In this document: one piece after another, positions 1 to 8,538 of the stretch | How positions within the stretch are numbered: position 1 is the stretch's first letter | Layout of the letters: the number at the start of each line of letters is the position of its first letter | Origin: Demequina sp. NBRC 110055 | Lineage (GTDB): Bacteria > Actinomycetota > Actinomycetes > Actinomycetales > Demequinaceae | NCBI RefSeq assembly: GCF_002090135.1 | Contig: NZ_BBRL01000004.1 | Span: forward strand, 1,178,001 to 1,242,000 | Length of the DNA: 64,000 bases | Direction of reading: 5' to 3' | Position numbers and translations under genes: made by a program | Notes under the pieces: model-generated | What the model was told of the DNA's origin: nothing | Database searches by the model: none | Seen by the model: only the letters and a program-made list of their open reading frames with translations

Positions 1-1
1 G

Positions 2-76
2 CATGACGAGCTGCTCGCGACCTCGCCCACCTATCAAGAAATCGTCAGTACCCAGCTACGGGCGGAGGAGGCGTGA
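2..76 (+). CDS. C-terminal end of an ABC exporter subunit (5' truncated)
   Basis: The window opens inside a gene. Its last 24 codons read HDELLATSPTYQEIVSTQ followed by LRAEEA, ending at TGA 74-76. The HDELL...YxEI pattern is the usual tail of the nucleotide-binding domain in ABC exporters. The stop overlaps the next ABC gene as TGATG. The two are therefore probably translationally coupled and form a heterodimeric exporter. Only the tail is visible, so no catalytic motif can be checked. Confidence 0.75.
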   Translation, partial: HDELLATSPTYQEIVSTQLRAEEA

Positions 77-2142
77 TGGCCAAGCAGGACAAGACCACCG
101 CGCCGGTGCAGGACGCCGACACCAAGGCCGCGGCCCGTGCACGTCCGCGCGGCGGCGGCCCGGGCCCGATGGGTGGGGCGGGCATGCCCACCGAGAAGGC
201 GATGAACTTCAACGCCTCCCTCAAGCGCCTCTTCGGCGAACTCGCGCCGGAGCGTGCGCTGGTGGCCGTCGTCATCTTGCTCGGCGCTGCATCGGTGACG
301 CTCGCAGTGATCGGCCCCAAGATCCTCGGCAACGCCACCACGGTGATCTTCGAGGGCTTGGTGACGGGCACCGGCATCGACTTCGACAGCCTCCACCGCA
401 TCCTGCTGTGGGTGGTCGTGATCTATGTCGCCTCGTCCCTGTTGTCGCTGGCCCAGGGCTACATCCTCAACGGCGTGACGCAGCGCACCGTCTACCGGCT
501 GCGCGAACGCGTCGAGACCAAGATCCACCGCCTGCCCCTGAGCTACTTCGACAAGCATCAGCGCGGAGAGCTCCTCAGCCGCGTCACTAACGACATCGAC
601 AACGTGTCCCAGACGCTGCAGCAGACCCTGAGCCAGCTGTTTACCTCGGTGCTCACGGTGATCGGCGTGCTCGTGATGATGTTCGTGATCTCGCCGGTGC
701 TCGCGCTGGTCACCCTCGTGTCGATCCCGTTGACGCTGATCATCGTCACCCAGGTCGCCAAGCGCTCGCAGGTGAAGTTCGTCGCGCAATGGAAGCACAC
801 TGGAGAGCTCAACGGCCAGATCGAGGAGACCTACACCGGCCACTCGCTCGTGAAGGTGTTCGGCCGCCAGGCCCGCACGCAGGAGGAGTTCGACGCGAAG
901 AACGAGGAGCTCTACCAGGCCTCCTTCGGCGCGCAGTTTATCTCCGGCATCATCATGCCCGCCACGATGTTCGTGGGGAACCTCGTCTACGTGGCCGTGG
1001 CCGTGGTCGGCGGTGTGATGGTGGCCAACGGCTCGCTGCCCATCGGCGACATCCAGGCGTTCATTCAGTACACCCGCCAGTTCCAGCAGCCGCTCAGCCA
1101 ATTGGGCTCGATGTTCAACCTGTTGCAGTCGGGCGTCGCGTCGGCCGAACGCGTCTTCGAACTACTCGACGCCGACGACCAGAGCGACGACCTCGACCCC
1201 GCCGACACCCCGGCGCAGTTCCGCGGCCGCCTCGAGTTCGAGGACGTGAGGTTCTCTTACGAGGAGGACAAGCCGCTGATCACGGGGCTGTCGATGGTCG
1301 CGGAGCCGGGCAAGACGGTCGCGATCGTGGGGCCCACGGGCGCGGGCAAGACCACACTCGTGAACCTCATCATGCGCTTCTACGAGCTCGACGGCGGCCG
1401 CATCACGCTCGACGGCACGGACATCGCGCAGATGACCCGCGACGACCTCCGCCAGCGCACGGGCATGGTGTTGCAGGACGCGTGGCTGTTTGGCGGCACC
1501 ATCCGCGACAACATCGCGTACGGTCGCCCCACGGCCACGGAAGAGGAGATCCTCGACGCCGCGAAGGCCGCGTACGTGGACCGCTTCGTGCACTCGCTGC
1601 CCGAGGGCTACGACACGGTCCTGGACGACGACGCGACCAACGTGTCGGTGGGTGAGCGTCAGCTCATCACCATCGCGCGCGCCTTCGTGGCGCGGCCCAG
1701 TGTGCTGATCCTCGACGAGGCCACCAGCTCCGTCGACACGCGCACCGAGCTGCTCGTCCAGCAGGCCATGGCCGACCTGCGCAAGGACCGCACCAGCTTC
1801 GTCATCGCGCACCGCCTGTCGACCATCCGCGACGCCGATCTCATCCTCGTCATGGAGCACGGCGACATCGTGGAGCAGGGCAGCCACGACGAGCTGATCG
1901 CCGCGCACGGCGCCTATGCGAGGCTCTATGAGGCGCAGTTCGCGGCGCCGGTCGACGACGTCGACGACCCGCTCGGTGGCGGCATCAGTGACGAGGCTCT
2001 CGAGGAGCCGGCCGATGCGACGGTCGCCCCGATTCCCCCGGCTCCGGTCGAGGAGGGCGTCGTCCCTGAGGCGGCGCTACCGCAGGACTCACGGGTAACG
2101 GACCCCGAGCCGCGCGAGGGTGGGGGCGCGGCGAAGGCGTAA
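76..2142 (+). CDS. ABC exporter, fused membrane and ATPase domains
   Basis: A 688-residue half-transporter of the multidrug/lipid exporter type. Residues about 45-330 form the six-helix membrane domain. The ATPase domain follows, with Walker A GPTGAGKTT at about 419-427, the signature NVSVGERQL near 522 and Walker B VLILDEATSSVDT near 543. The signature is VSVGE rather than LSGGQ. In asymmetric exporters the two ATP sites often differ, and the upstream partner would supply the other site. After the ATPase domain comes an acidic, Pro/Ala-rich tail of roughly 60 residues that looks disordered. ATG 76 is chosen because GGAGG lies seven bases upstream; GTG 73 is also in frame. The substrate cannot be read from sequence. 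Confidence 0.88.
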   Translation: MAKQDKTTAPVQDADTKAAARARPRGGGPGPMGGAGMPTEKAMNFNASLKRLFGELAPERALVAVVILLGAASVTLAVIGPKILGNATTVIFEGLVTGTGIDFDSLHRILLWVVVIYVASSLLSLAQGYILNGVTQRTVYRLRERVETKIHRLPLSYFDKHQRGELLSRVTNDIDNVSQTLQQTLSQLFTSVLTVIGVLVMMFVISPVLALVTLVSIPLTLIIVTQVAKRSQVKFVAQWKHTGELNGQIEETYTGHSLVKVFGRQARTQEEFDAKNEELYQASFGAQFISGIIMPATMFVGNLVYVAVAVVGGVMVANGSLPIGDIQAFIQYTRQFQQPLSQLGSMFNLLQSGVASAERVFELLDADDQSDDLDPADTPAQFRGRLEFEDVRFSYEEDKPLITGLSMVAEPGKTVAIVGPTGAGKTTLVNLIMRFYELDGGRITLDGTDIAQMTRDDLRQRTGMVLQDAWLFGGTIRDNIAYGRPTATEEEILDAAKAAYVDRFVHSLPEGYDTVLDDDATNVSVGERQLITIARAFVARPSVLILDEATSSVDTRTELLVQQAMADLRKDRTSFVIAHRLSTIRDADLILVMEHGDIVEQGSHDELIAAHGAYARLYEAQFAAPVDDVDDPLGGGISDEALEEPADATVAPIPPAPVEEGVVPEAALPQDSRVTDPEPREGGGAAKA

Positions 2143-2143
2143 G

Positions 2144-2157
2144 CCACGGCATCGGCC
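2144..2157. repeat. Copy of the GGCCGATGCCGTGG 14-mer (intergenic)
   Basis: CCACGGCATCGGCC lies just after the ABC exporter stop. It is one of nine exact copies of this 14-mer in the window; all positions are in the findings. Confidence 0.7.
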
Positions 2158-2180
2158 ATCCGGACCGGCAACGACGAAGA

Positions 2181-2205
2181 CCGCCGCCCCCTCACGGGGC
2201 GGCGG
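2181..2205. terminator. Bidirectional hairpin between convergent genes
   Basis: CCGCCGCCCC and GGGGCGGCGG form a 10-bp perfect stem with a 5-base loop. It lies between the end of the ABC exporter and the end of the minus-strand sugar permease. There is no strong T-run, which is common for high-GC actinobacterial terminators. Confidence 0.65.
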
Positions 2206-2227
2206 CCTTCGCGCGAAGGTGGTGGCG

Positions 2228-3289
2228 TTAGCCTCCCGAGCCGGTGGACTCGCGGTTGGCGAAGCGCTGCTGCAGCATGACCGCGACGACGATGATGACG
2301 CCGCGCGCGACCAGCTGCACCGAGGACGACAGGTTGTTCTGGGTGAACACGTTGCTCAGCGTCGCGAACAGCAGCACGCCCAGGACGGTGCCGCCGATGG
2401 TGCCGCGGCCGCCGATCAGCAGCGTGCCGCCGACCACCACCGCGGCGATCGCGTCGAGTTCGTAGAGCATGCCATGCGTCGACGTGCCAGCTGTGGTGCG
2501 GGCCAGGGTCATGGTGGCGCCGATGCCCGCGCACGCGCCGGCGATCATGTACAGGTACACGGTGTGGCGCTTCACGGCGACGCCGGCGAGGCGGGCGGCG
2601 GTTTCGTTGCCACCGATCGCGACGGTGCGGCGGCCGAACGTGGTGCGGTTGAGGACGAACCAACCGGCGAGCGAGACGAGCGCGAAGATCCACACCACCC
2701 ACGAGACACCCAACAGGTCGCCGCGGAAGAAGTCGAGGAAGCCGTTGTTCGTGACGACCTGTGTGGAGCGTTGCGAGATGAGCTCGGCGAGGCCGCGCGC
2801 GGCGGCAAGCATGGCGACGGTCGCGATGAAGGCGACCACCTTGCCGTAGGCGATGATGAAGCCATTGGTCAGTCCCGCGAGAACGCCCACGGCGATGGCG
2901 ACGAACACCATGAGAGGCCAGAAGCCCTCGGAGGCGGTCTGGATCGCGCCCAGCGATGCGACAACAGAGGACAGGCCCAGCACCGAGCCGACCGACAGGT
3001 CGATGCCGCCGGCCGTAATGACGAACGTCATGCCGATCGACACCACGCCGATGACGGAGGCGTAGCGCAGGATCACGAACATGTTGTCGACGTTCATGAA
3101 GTTCTCGCCCGCGGTGATGGCACCGATGACGATCAGCAGGATCAACGCGACCACGAGGCCGATGCTGCGGCCGGCGGGGCCGCTGAAGAACTGCTTGAGG
3201 GGGTTGGCCTTGGGGGCGGAGCCCGCCGGGTCACCGGCGTTCTCGGTCGCCCCGGGGCGAGGCGCTGGGGTGGTGGTCTGCTCGCTCAC
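2228..3289 (-). CDS. Sugar ABC transporter permease, RbsC/MglC type
   Basis: A 353-residue inner-membrane permease of the branched-chain/ribose-type (BPD_transp_2) family. A Pro/Ala-rich cytoplasmic N-terminus of about 45 residues precedes eight to ten hydrophobic segments. The family stretch GMTFVITAGGIDLSVGS is intact around residues 90-106. The gene starts with GTG and its first bases overlap the ATPase stop (GTGA). The two are therefore translationally coupled. With the ATPase and the divergent binding lipoprotein it completes a CUT2-type sugar importer. The family is certain, but the sugar is unknown. Confidence 0.92.
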   Translation of the reverse strand: MSEQTTTPAPRPGATENAGDPAGSAPKANPLKQFFSGPAGRSIGLVVALILLIVIGAITAGENFMNVDNMFVILRYASVIGVVSIGMTFVITAGGIDLSVGSVLGLSSVVASLGAIQTASEGFWPLMVFVAIAVGVLAGLTNGFIIAYGKVVAFIATVAMLAAARGLAELISQRSTQVVTNNGFLDFFRGDLLGVSWVVWIFALVSLAGWFVLNRTTFGRRTVAIGGNETAARLAGVAVKRHTVYLYMIAGACAGIGATMTLARTTAGTSTHGMLYELDAIAAVVVGGTLLIGGRGTIGGTVLGVLLFATLSNVFTQNNLSSSVQLVARGVIIVVAVMLQQRFANRESTGSGG

Positions 3290-4806
3290 GCGGCACTTCC
3301 CTTCATGACCATGTCGAGCACGCCGTGCTCGTCGATGTCGGCGGTGGAACGCTCGGCGAGCACGTGCCCGTCGGCGATGATGAGGGCACGGTCGGCCAGG
3401 CCCAAGACCTCTTCGATCTCCGAGGAGACGACGAGGATGGCGGTGCCGGCGGCCGCAAGGTCGCGGATCAGCCCGTAGATCTCCACGCGGGCGCCCACGT
3501 CGACGCCCCGGGTGGGCTCGTCGAGGACCAGCACCTTGGTGCCGTGGATGAGCCAGCGCGCGAGCATGATCTTTTGCTGGTTGCCGCCCGACAGGGTGCG
3601 AGTGATGCGGTTCGGCTCGGCGGGACGCAGCTCGAGGGCCTTCATCTGCTCTTCGGTGGCGCGGCGCTCGGCGGCCTCGTCGAGCAGGCCGGCCTTCGCG
3701 AAGCGGCTGAACGTCGACAGCGTCGCATTGCGGTAGATAGGCTCCTCGAGCAGCAGGCCCTGGCTCTTGCGCTCCTCGGGGGACAGGCCCATGTCCGCGG
3801 CGACGGCCGCTCCGACGGAACCCGGCTTGAGGCGCCGACCGCCGACGGAGACGGTGCCGGAGGTGGGCTTGCGGTGGCCGTAGATGGTCTCGAGGATCTC
3901 CGAGCGGCCCGAGCCGACGAGTCCGGCGAGCCCGACGACCTCGCCCGCGCGCACGGTGAGGCTGACATCCTCGAAGACACCCGCGAGGGTGAGGCCTTCG
4001 ACCTCGAGCACCACGGGCGCGTCATCGGCGATGGGGGCGCGCTGGGGGAAGACGTGCGCGACGTCCGTGCCCGTCATGAGGGGAATCAGCTCGCGCGGGG
4101 GAGTCTGGGCGACCGGTAGGTTCGAGCCGACCGACGCGCCGTCCTTGAGCACGGTGATGCGGTCGCCGATGCGCTCGATCTCCTCGAGCCTGTGCGAGAT
4201 GTAGATGACGGCGATGCCCTGCGAGGTGAGCTCGTCGACCACGCGGAAGAGGTTATTGACCTCCTCCGAGTCCAGCACGGCGCTGGGCTCGTCCATGATC
4301 ATCAGCTTGATGTCGTGCGACAAGGCCCGAGCCATGGACACAATCTGCTTGTTGGCGGGCGACAGCGTCCCCACTTCGCGTGAGGGGGAGAGCTGAGGGT
4401 GCCCCAGGCGCTTCATCAGGTCGCGCGTGCGCTTGGCTGCCTCGCGCCGGCTAAGGACGCCGCCGCGCGCCAACTCGTGGCCCAGGTAGATGTTCTCGGC
4501 GATCGAGAGGCCGTCGACCACGTCGAGTTCCTGGTACATCGTGGCGATGCCCAGTTCGAGCGCGGCGACGGGATTCTCGATCGTCACCGGCTCGCCGTTC
4601 CACACGATCTCGCCCTCGTCGGGCTGGTGTGCTCCCGACAAGGTCTTGATCAGGGTCGACTTGCCGGCGCCGTTCTGGCCGAGCACGCAATGCACCTCTC
4701 CAGGGAGGACCTGGAGGTCGACTCCCTTGAGCGCGCGGGCGCTGCCAAAGGTCTTTACGAGGCCCCGAACCTCGAGTAATGACACGGGGTGGTCGTCTTC
4801 GATCAC
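3286..4806 (-). CDS. Sugar ABC transporter ATPase with two ATP-binding domains (RbsA/MglA type)
   Basis: About 506 residues, with two ABC domains in tandem as in RbsA, MglA and XylG. The first has Walker A GQNGAGKST and the degenerate signature LSPANKQ. The second has GLVGSGRSE in place of a canonical Walker A, and an intact signature LSGGNQQK. Asymmetry of this kind is normal for CUT2 importers. An open frame extends to 4869, but that N-terminus does not resemble the family. GTG 4806 is preferred because a TATGTT -10 box ends six bases upstream, which suggests a leaderless message. GTG 4785 (protein starting MSLLEVRGL) is the alternative. Confidence 0.88.
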   Translation of the reverse strand: MIEDDHPVSLLEVRGLVKTFGSARALKGVDLQVLPGEVHCVLGQNGAGKSTLIKTLSGAHQPDEGEIVWNGEPVTIENPVAALELGIATMYQELDVVDGLSIAENIYLGHELARGGVLSRREAAKRTRDLMKRLGHPQLSPSREVGTLSPANKQIVSMARALSHDIKLMIMDEPSAVLDSEEVNNLFRVVDELTSQGIAVIYISHRLEEIERIGDRITVLKDGASVGSNLPVAQTPPRELIPLMTGTDVAHVFPQRAPIADDAPVVLEVEGLTLAGVFEDVSLTVRAGEVVGLAGLVGSGRSEILETIYGHRKPTSGTVSVGGRRLKPGSVGAAVAADMGLSPEERKSQGLLLEEPIYRNATLSTFSRFAKAGLLDEAAERRATEEQMKALELRPAEPNRITRTLSGGNQQKIMLARWLIHGTKVLVLDEPTRGVDVGARVEIYGLIRDLAAAGTAILVVSSEIEEVLGLADRALIIADGHVLAERSTADIDEHGVLDMVMKGSAA

Positions 4807-4812
4807 GCGATG

Positions 4813-4843
4813 AACATAACACGGGGTCCTAGAGCCCTCGCAA
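4813..4843 (-). promoter_or_regulatory. Candidate leaderless promoter of the sugar ATPase/permease genes
   Basis: Read on the minus strand, TTGCGA is followed after 19 bases by TATGTT, and GTG 4806 begins six bases later. The spacer is long for sigma-70. The divergent binding-protein promoter shows the same 19-base spacing. Confidence 0.4.
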
Positions 4844-4902
4844 GGGGGGTGTGGCTGGAGTTCAGCCACGGCGTCGGCCGGATCTCCATCGTTGTGGTGC
4901 TG

Positions 4903-4916
4903 TTTACCAGGGTAAA
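4903..4916. promoter_or_regulatory. Candidate operator in the divergent sugar-transporter promoter region
   Basis: TTTACCAGGGTAAA is a perfect inverted repeat (TTTACC, two bases, GGTAAA) in otherwise GC-rich DNA. It lies midway between the divergent ATPase and binding-protein promoters. The ROK repressor at the end of the cassette is the obvious local candidate to bind it; that link is inference. Confidence 0.5.
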
Positions 4917-4985
4917 TGACCGACTCTGCCCCGAGGGCGGCGGGACGGTCGTTGCCGAATCGTTATGACGAGGGACAAACAAAAG

Positions 4986-5016
4986 TTGCACACATGGCGC
5001 CAAACCCTGCTAGCGT
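4986..5016 (+). promoter_or_regulatory. Candidate promoter of the sugar-binding lipoprotein gene
   Basis: TTGCAC is followed after 19 bases by TAGCGT. About 105 bases of leader follow before the start codon. The leader contains a weak hairpin (CCTCTC pairing with a GAGAGAGG tract, about 5045-5067). Confidence 0.4.
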
Positions 5017-5121
5017 GCGAGTGTCAGTGTGGACATCAGCAGCCCTCTCCCGAGGATGAGAGAGGCCCTGAGAAGCCGCATCGCTGGCAACGACGACAGT
5101 GATCCACATCAGGAGGAATCC

Positions 5122-6186
5122 ATGTACGCATCCCGCTCCACACGCATGCGGATGCTTGCCGCCGGCACCACCGCGATCGCCGCGGTCGCGCTCCTCGCCG
5201 GCTGCAGCTCCGACGACGACGGCTCGGCCGAGGAGAGCACCACCACCGCCGAGGCAGGCGGCACCGACGAGGGCGAAGAGTCCGGCTCGGGCGAGACGGT
5301 CGTGATCGGCTTCTCCGGTCCCGCCGCCGACCACGGCTGGCTGGGCGCGATCAACTCGGCCGCGCTCGCGCAGGCCGAGATGTATGACGACGTCGAGCTC
5401 AAGGTCGCCGAGGGCACCAACGACGCCAACCTGCAGATTAGCCAGGTCGAGACGTTCATCAACGACGGCGTCGACGCCATTGTGCTGCTGCCTACCGACG
5501 GCGCGGCCCTGACCGAAGCGGCCCTCAAGGCGATGGAGGCCGGCATCCCGGTCATTAACGTCGACCGCGAGTTCTCCTCGACCGACGCCGCGCGCGTCAC
5601 CATCCTGGGTGACAACTACGGCATGGGTGTGAGCGCCGGTACCTACATCTGTGAGCAGCTCGCGGGCCAGTCCGATGCCGTGGTGGCCGAGGTCGCCGGC
5701 ATCGACTCCCTGCCGCTCACCCAGGACCGCTCCGCGGGCTTCAACGACGCGCTCGCGGACTGCGGCCTGTCCGTGTCGGCTCGCGTGGCCGCCGACTTCA
5801 CCATCGCCGGCGGCCAGGAGGTCACTGCGGAGCTGCTCGCGGCCAACCCCGAGATCGACGCGCTGTGGAACCACGACGACGACCAGGGCATCGGCGTCCT
5901 CGCGGCCATCGACGAGGCCGGACGTGACGAGTTCTTCATGGTGGGCGGCGCCGGCTCGCTCAACGCCATGGAGGCCATCCAGGCGGGTGACTCGGTCCTC
6001 GAGGCCACCGTCATCTACCCGTCGACCCAGGCGGCGGACGGCATCGCGCTGGCCCGCCTCGTGGCTCAGGGCGCCGACATGTCCGACCTCGCGTCGCCCG
6101 GTGTCCCGCACCGGATCGTCCTCGACGCCCCGGTGGTGACCGCGGACAACGTCGACGACTACCTGGAGATCGGCTTCGAGTCCTAA
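5122..6186 (+). CDS. Periplasmic sugar-binding lipoprotein (RbsB-like)
   Basis: A 354-residue substrate-binding protein of the Peripla_BP_4 type. The signal peptide ends in the lipobox LLAGC, so the mature protein is lipid-anchored outside the membrane. A linker rich in Asp, Glu, Ser and Thr (about 28-60) leads to a two-lobed fold starting at VVIGFSGPAADHGW. ATG 5122 is chosen for the strong AGGAGGA at 5111-5117. It is transcribed away from the ATPase and permease genes and should deliver the sugar to them. The ligand is unknown; the dehydrogenase and isomerase downstream suggest a polyol or an uncommon sugar. Confidence 0.92.
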   Translation: MYASRSTRMRMLAAGTTAIAAVALLAGCSSDDDGSAEESTTTAEAGGTDEGEESGSGETVVIGFSGPAADHGWLGAINSAALAQAEMYDDVELKVAEGTNDANLQISQVETFINDGVDAIVLLPTDGAALTEAALKAMEAGIPVINVDREFSSTDAARVTILGDNYGMGVSAGTYICEQLAGQSDAVVAEVAGIDSLPLTQDRSAGFNDALADCGLSVSARVAADFTIAGGQEVTAELLAANPEIDALWNHDDDQGIGVLAAIDEAGRDEFFMVGGAGSLNAMEAIQAGDSVLEATVIYPSTQAADGIALARLVAQGADMSDLASPGVPHRIVLDAPVVTADNVDDYLEIGFES

Positions 6187-6271
6187 CCGGACCCCCGACG
6201 GTGCGGTGGTCGCGCGCAGACGCGACCACCGCATCGGCCGCCCCTTCTCCACCACAGAAAGCGAGAGCCAG

Positions 6272-7441
6272 ATGCCCGCGCCTATGCGCGTCGCCATGAT
6301 CGGCAATGGATTCATGGGCGCCGCACACTCCCAGGGCTGGAGGACAGCCCCCCGATTTTTCGACCTGCCGGCCACGCCCGAGATGGCGGTGATGGTGGGC
6401 CGCGACCCCAACAAGAACGCGCAGCTCGCCTCCACGTGGGGCTGGACCGAGGCTTCCGAGGACTTTGCGGCGACCATCGCCCGCGACGACATCGACATCG
6501 TTGACATCGTCACCCCCGGACACCTCCACTGCGACATGGCGATCGCCGCCCTCGAGGCCGGCAAGCACGTCTTGTGCGAGAAGCCGCTGGCCAACACCGT
6601 CGAGGAGGCTCGTCGGATGGCCGCTGCCGCCGCTGCCGCCGCCGAGCGCGGCGTCTTCGCGATGGTGGGCTTCACCTACCGCCGCATCCCCGCCGCCGCC
6701 TTTGCCAGGGATCTCGTGGCGCGCGGCGCCGTCGGCACCATCCGCCAGGTGCGCGCGCAGTACCTCCAGGATTGGCTGTCCGACCCCCAGGCGCCGCTCA
6801 CGTGGCGCATGGATAAGTCCAAGGCCGGGTCCGGAGCCCTGGGGGACATCGGTGCGCACGCGGTCGACCTCGCTCAGTTCATCACGGGCTCGTCCCTCGA
6901 GTCCGTCTCCGGCATCATCGAAACGTTCGTGAAGGAGCGGCCGATGCTCGGCGCGGGCCAGGGTCTGTCCGGTTCGGTGGGCGACGGCACGGGTCCCGTG
7001 ACGGTCGATGATTACGCGTCGTTTTCGGGGCGATTCGCCTCCGGCGCACTGGGCGCGTTCGAGGCCACACGCTTCGCGACGGGCCACAAGAACGGCCTGC
7101 GTATCGAGGTGGCGGGGGACCGCGGCGCGATCCTGTTCGACCTCGAGGACCTCAACGCGGTGCAGTATTACGACGCTACGGCGCCCGCGACCGAGCAGGG
7201 CTTTAAGCGCATCATCGTGACCGAGGCCGAGCATCCATATCTTTCGGCCTGGTGGCCGCCGGGTCACCTCCTGGGCTACGAGCATGGGTTCGTGCACCAG
7301 GCCAAGGACTTCGTCGAGGCGATCGCCGCGGGGGAGCAGCCGCGCCCGTCGTTCACGGAGGGCTACCAGGTGCAGCGGGTGCTGGACGCCGTCGAGCGCT
7401 CCGCCGAGGCGGGCTCGACCTGGCTCACCACCGCCGCCTGA
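6272..7441 (+). CDS. Gfo/Idh/MocA family sugar dehydrogenase
   Basis: A 389-residue NAD(P)-dependent oxidoreductase. The Rossmann motif GNGFMGAAH is at residues 11-19, and the family motif CEKPLAN, whose Lys is catalytic, lies near residue 102. The C-terminal part is the usual alpha/beta domain that carries the substrate pocket. ATG 6272 begins the conserved fold directly and is preceded by GAAAGCGAGAG. It lies between the binding protein and a TIM-barrel isomerase on the same strand, so it probably oxidises the imported sugar or polyol. The exact substrate is not determinable. Confidence 0.88.
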   Translation: MPAPMRVAMIGNGFMGAAHSQGWRTAPRFFDLPATPEMAVMVGRDPNKNAQLASTWGWTEASEDFAATIARDDIDIVDIVTPGHLHCDMAIAALEAGKHVLCEKPLANTVEEARRMAAAAAAAAERGVFAMVGFTYRRIPAAAFARDLVARGAVGTIRQVRAQYLQDWLSDPQAPLTWRMDKSKAGSGALGDIGAHAVDLAQFITGSSLESVSGIIETFVKERPMLGAGQGLSGSVGDGTGPVTVDDYASFSGRFASGALGAFEATRFATGHKNGLRIEVAGDRGAILFDLEDLNAVQYYDATAPATEQGFKRIIVTEAEHPYLSAWWPPGHLLGYEHGFVHQAKDFVEAIAAGEQPRPSFTEGYQVQRVLDAVERSAEAGSTWLTTAA

Positions 7442-7472
7442 CACATACTTCACGGAAAGGATTGGACTGACA

Positions 7473-8477
7473 ATGACGCGACCGATCACCCTTTTCACTG
7501 GCCAGTGGGCCGACCTTCCGCTTGAGGAGGTGGCCCGGCTCGCCTCCGAGTGGGGCTACGACGGCCTCGAGTTGGCCTGCTGGGGCGACCACCTGGATCC
7601 GTGGCGGTGGGACGACGAGGAGTACGTGCAGGGCCGGCTCGACCTGCTCGAGCGCCACGGCCTGAAGCTTTACGCGATCTCCAACCATCTCAAGGGTCAG
7701 GCGGTCTGTGACGACCCTATTGATCATCGCCACCAAGACATCGTGGGCCCGCGCGTGTGGGGCGACGGCGACCCCGAAGGCGTGCGCGAGCGCGCCGCGG
7801 AGGAGATGAAGAACACCGCGCGGCTGGCACGGCGCCTGGGCGTCGACGTCGTCATCGGCTTCACCGGATCGTCGATCTGGAAGTACGTCGCGATGTTTCC
7901 GCCCGTCGGTCAAGACGCCATCGACGCGGGATACCAAGACTTCGCGGACCGCTGGAACCCCATCCTCGACGTGTTCGACGAGGAGGGCGTGAAGTTTGCG
8001 CACGAGGTTCACCCCAGCGAGATCGCGTACGACTACTGGACCACCGTGCGCACGCTCGAGGCCATCGGCCACCGGGAGGCCTTCGGCCTCAATTGGGACC
8101 CCAGCCACATGGTGTGGCAGGACCTCGACCCGGTGGGCTTCCTGTGGGACTTCAAGGACCGCATCTATCACGTCGACTGCAAGGACACCCGCAAGCGCAT
8201 GGTCAACGGCCGCAACGGCCGCCTGGGCTCGCACCTCGCGTGGGCCGATCCTCGCCGCGGCTGGGACTTCATCTCTACCGGCCACGGCGACGTGCCATGG
8301 GAGGACGCGTTCCGCATGCTGAGCCAGATCGGCTACGAGGGTCCCATCTCGGTCGAGTGGGAGGACGCCGGCATGGACCGGCTGCTCGGCGCGCCCGAGG
8401 CGCTCGAGTTCGTCCGTCGCCTGGCGTTCGACGCCCCCGACGCGGCCTTCGACGCCGCGTTCAGCACCAAGGACTGA
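7473..8477 (+). CDS. Sugar phosphate isomerase/epimerase family protein (AP endonuclease 2 fold)
   Basis: A 334-residue TIM-barrel protein. Acidic and His residues typical of the metal site are visible: HEVHPSE near residue 180, NWDPSH near 208 and [10 protein letters not shown] near 291. The family includes IolE, IolI and other sugar-processing enzymes, usually acting with Gfo/Idh/MocA dehydrogenases as here. ATG 7473 follows GGAAAGG and lies 31 bases after the dehydrogenase stop, so the two are probably co-transcribed. The reaction (isomerase, epimerase or dehydratase) cannot be assigned. Confidence 0.86.
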   Translation: MTRPITLFTGQWADLPLEEVARLASEWGYDGLELACWGDHLDPWRWDDEEYVQGRLDLLERHGLKLYAISNHLKGQAVCDDPIDHRHQDIVGPRVWGDGDPEGVRERAAEEMKNTARLARRLGVDVVIGFTGSSIWKYVAMFPPVGQDAIDAGYQDFADRWNPILDVFDEEGVKFAHEVHPSEIAYDYWTTVRTLEAIGHREAFGLNWDPSHMVWQDLDPVGFLWDFKDRIYHVDCKDTRKRMVNGRNGRLGSHLAWADPRRGWDFISTGHGDVPWEDAFRMLSQIGYEGPISVEWEDAGMDRLLGAPEALEFVRRLAFDAPDAAFDAAFSTKD

Positions 8478-8500
8478 CCGACCCTTCGCAGGAGTCTGAT

Positions 8501-8535
8501 GTCGCGCCGGCCGGGCGTTGCTCGGTCGGCGCGAC
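8501..8535. terminator. Bidirectional hairpin between the isomerase and ROK genes
   Basis: GTCGCGCCG (8501-8509) pairs perfectly with CGGCGCGAC (8527-8535) across a 17-base loop. It sits between convergent gene ends. Confidence 0.6.
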
Positions 8536-8538
8536 GCG

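Noticed and set aside
4807-4869. N-terminal extension of the sugar ATPase up to 4869
   Set aside because: The extra 21 residues do not match the family, and the -10 box for the likely leaderless start lies inside this stretch.
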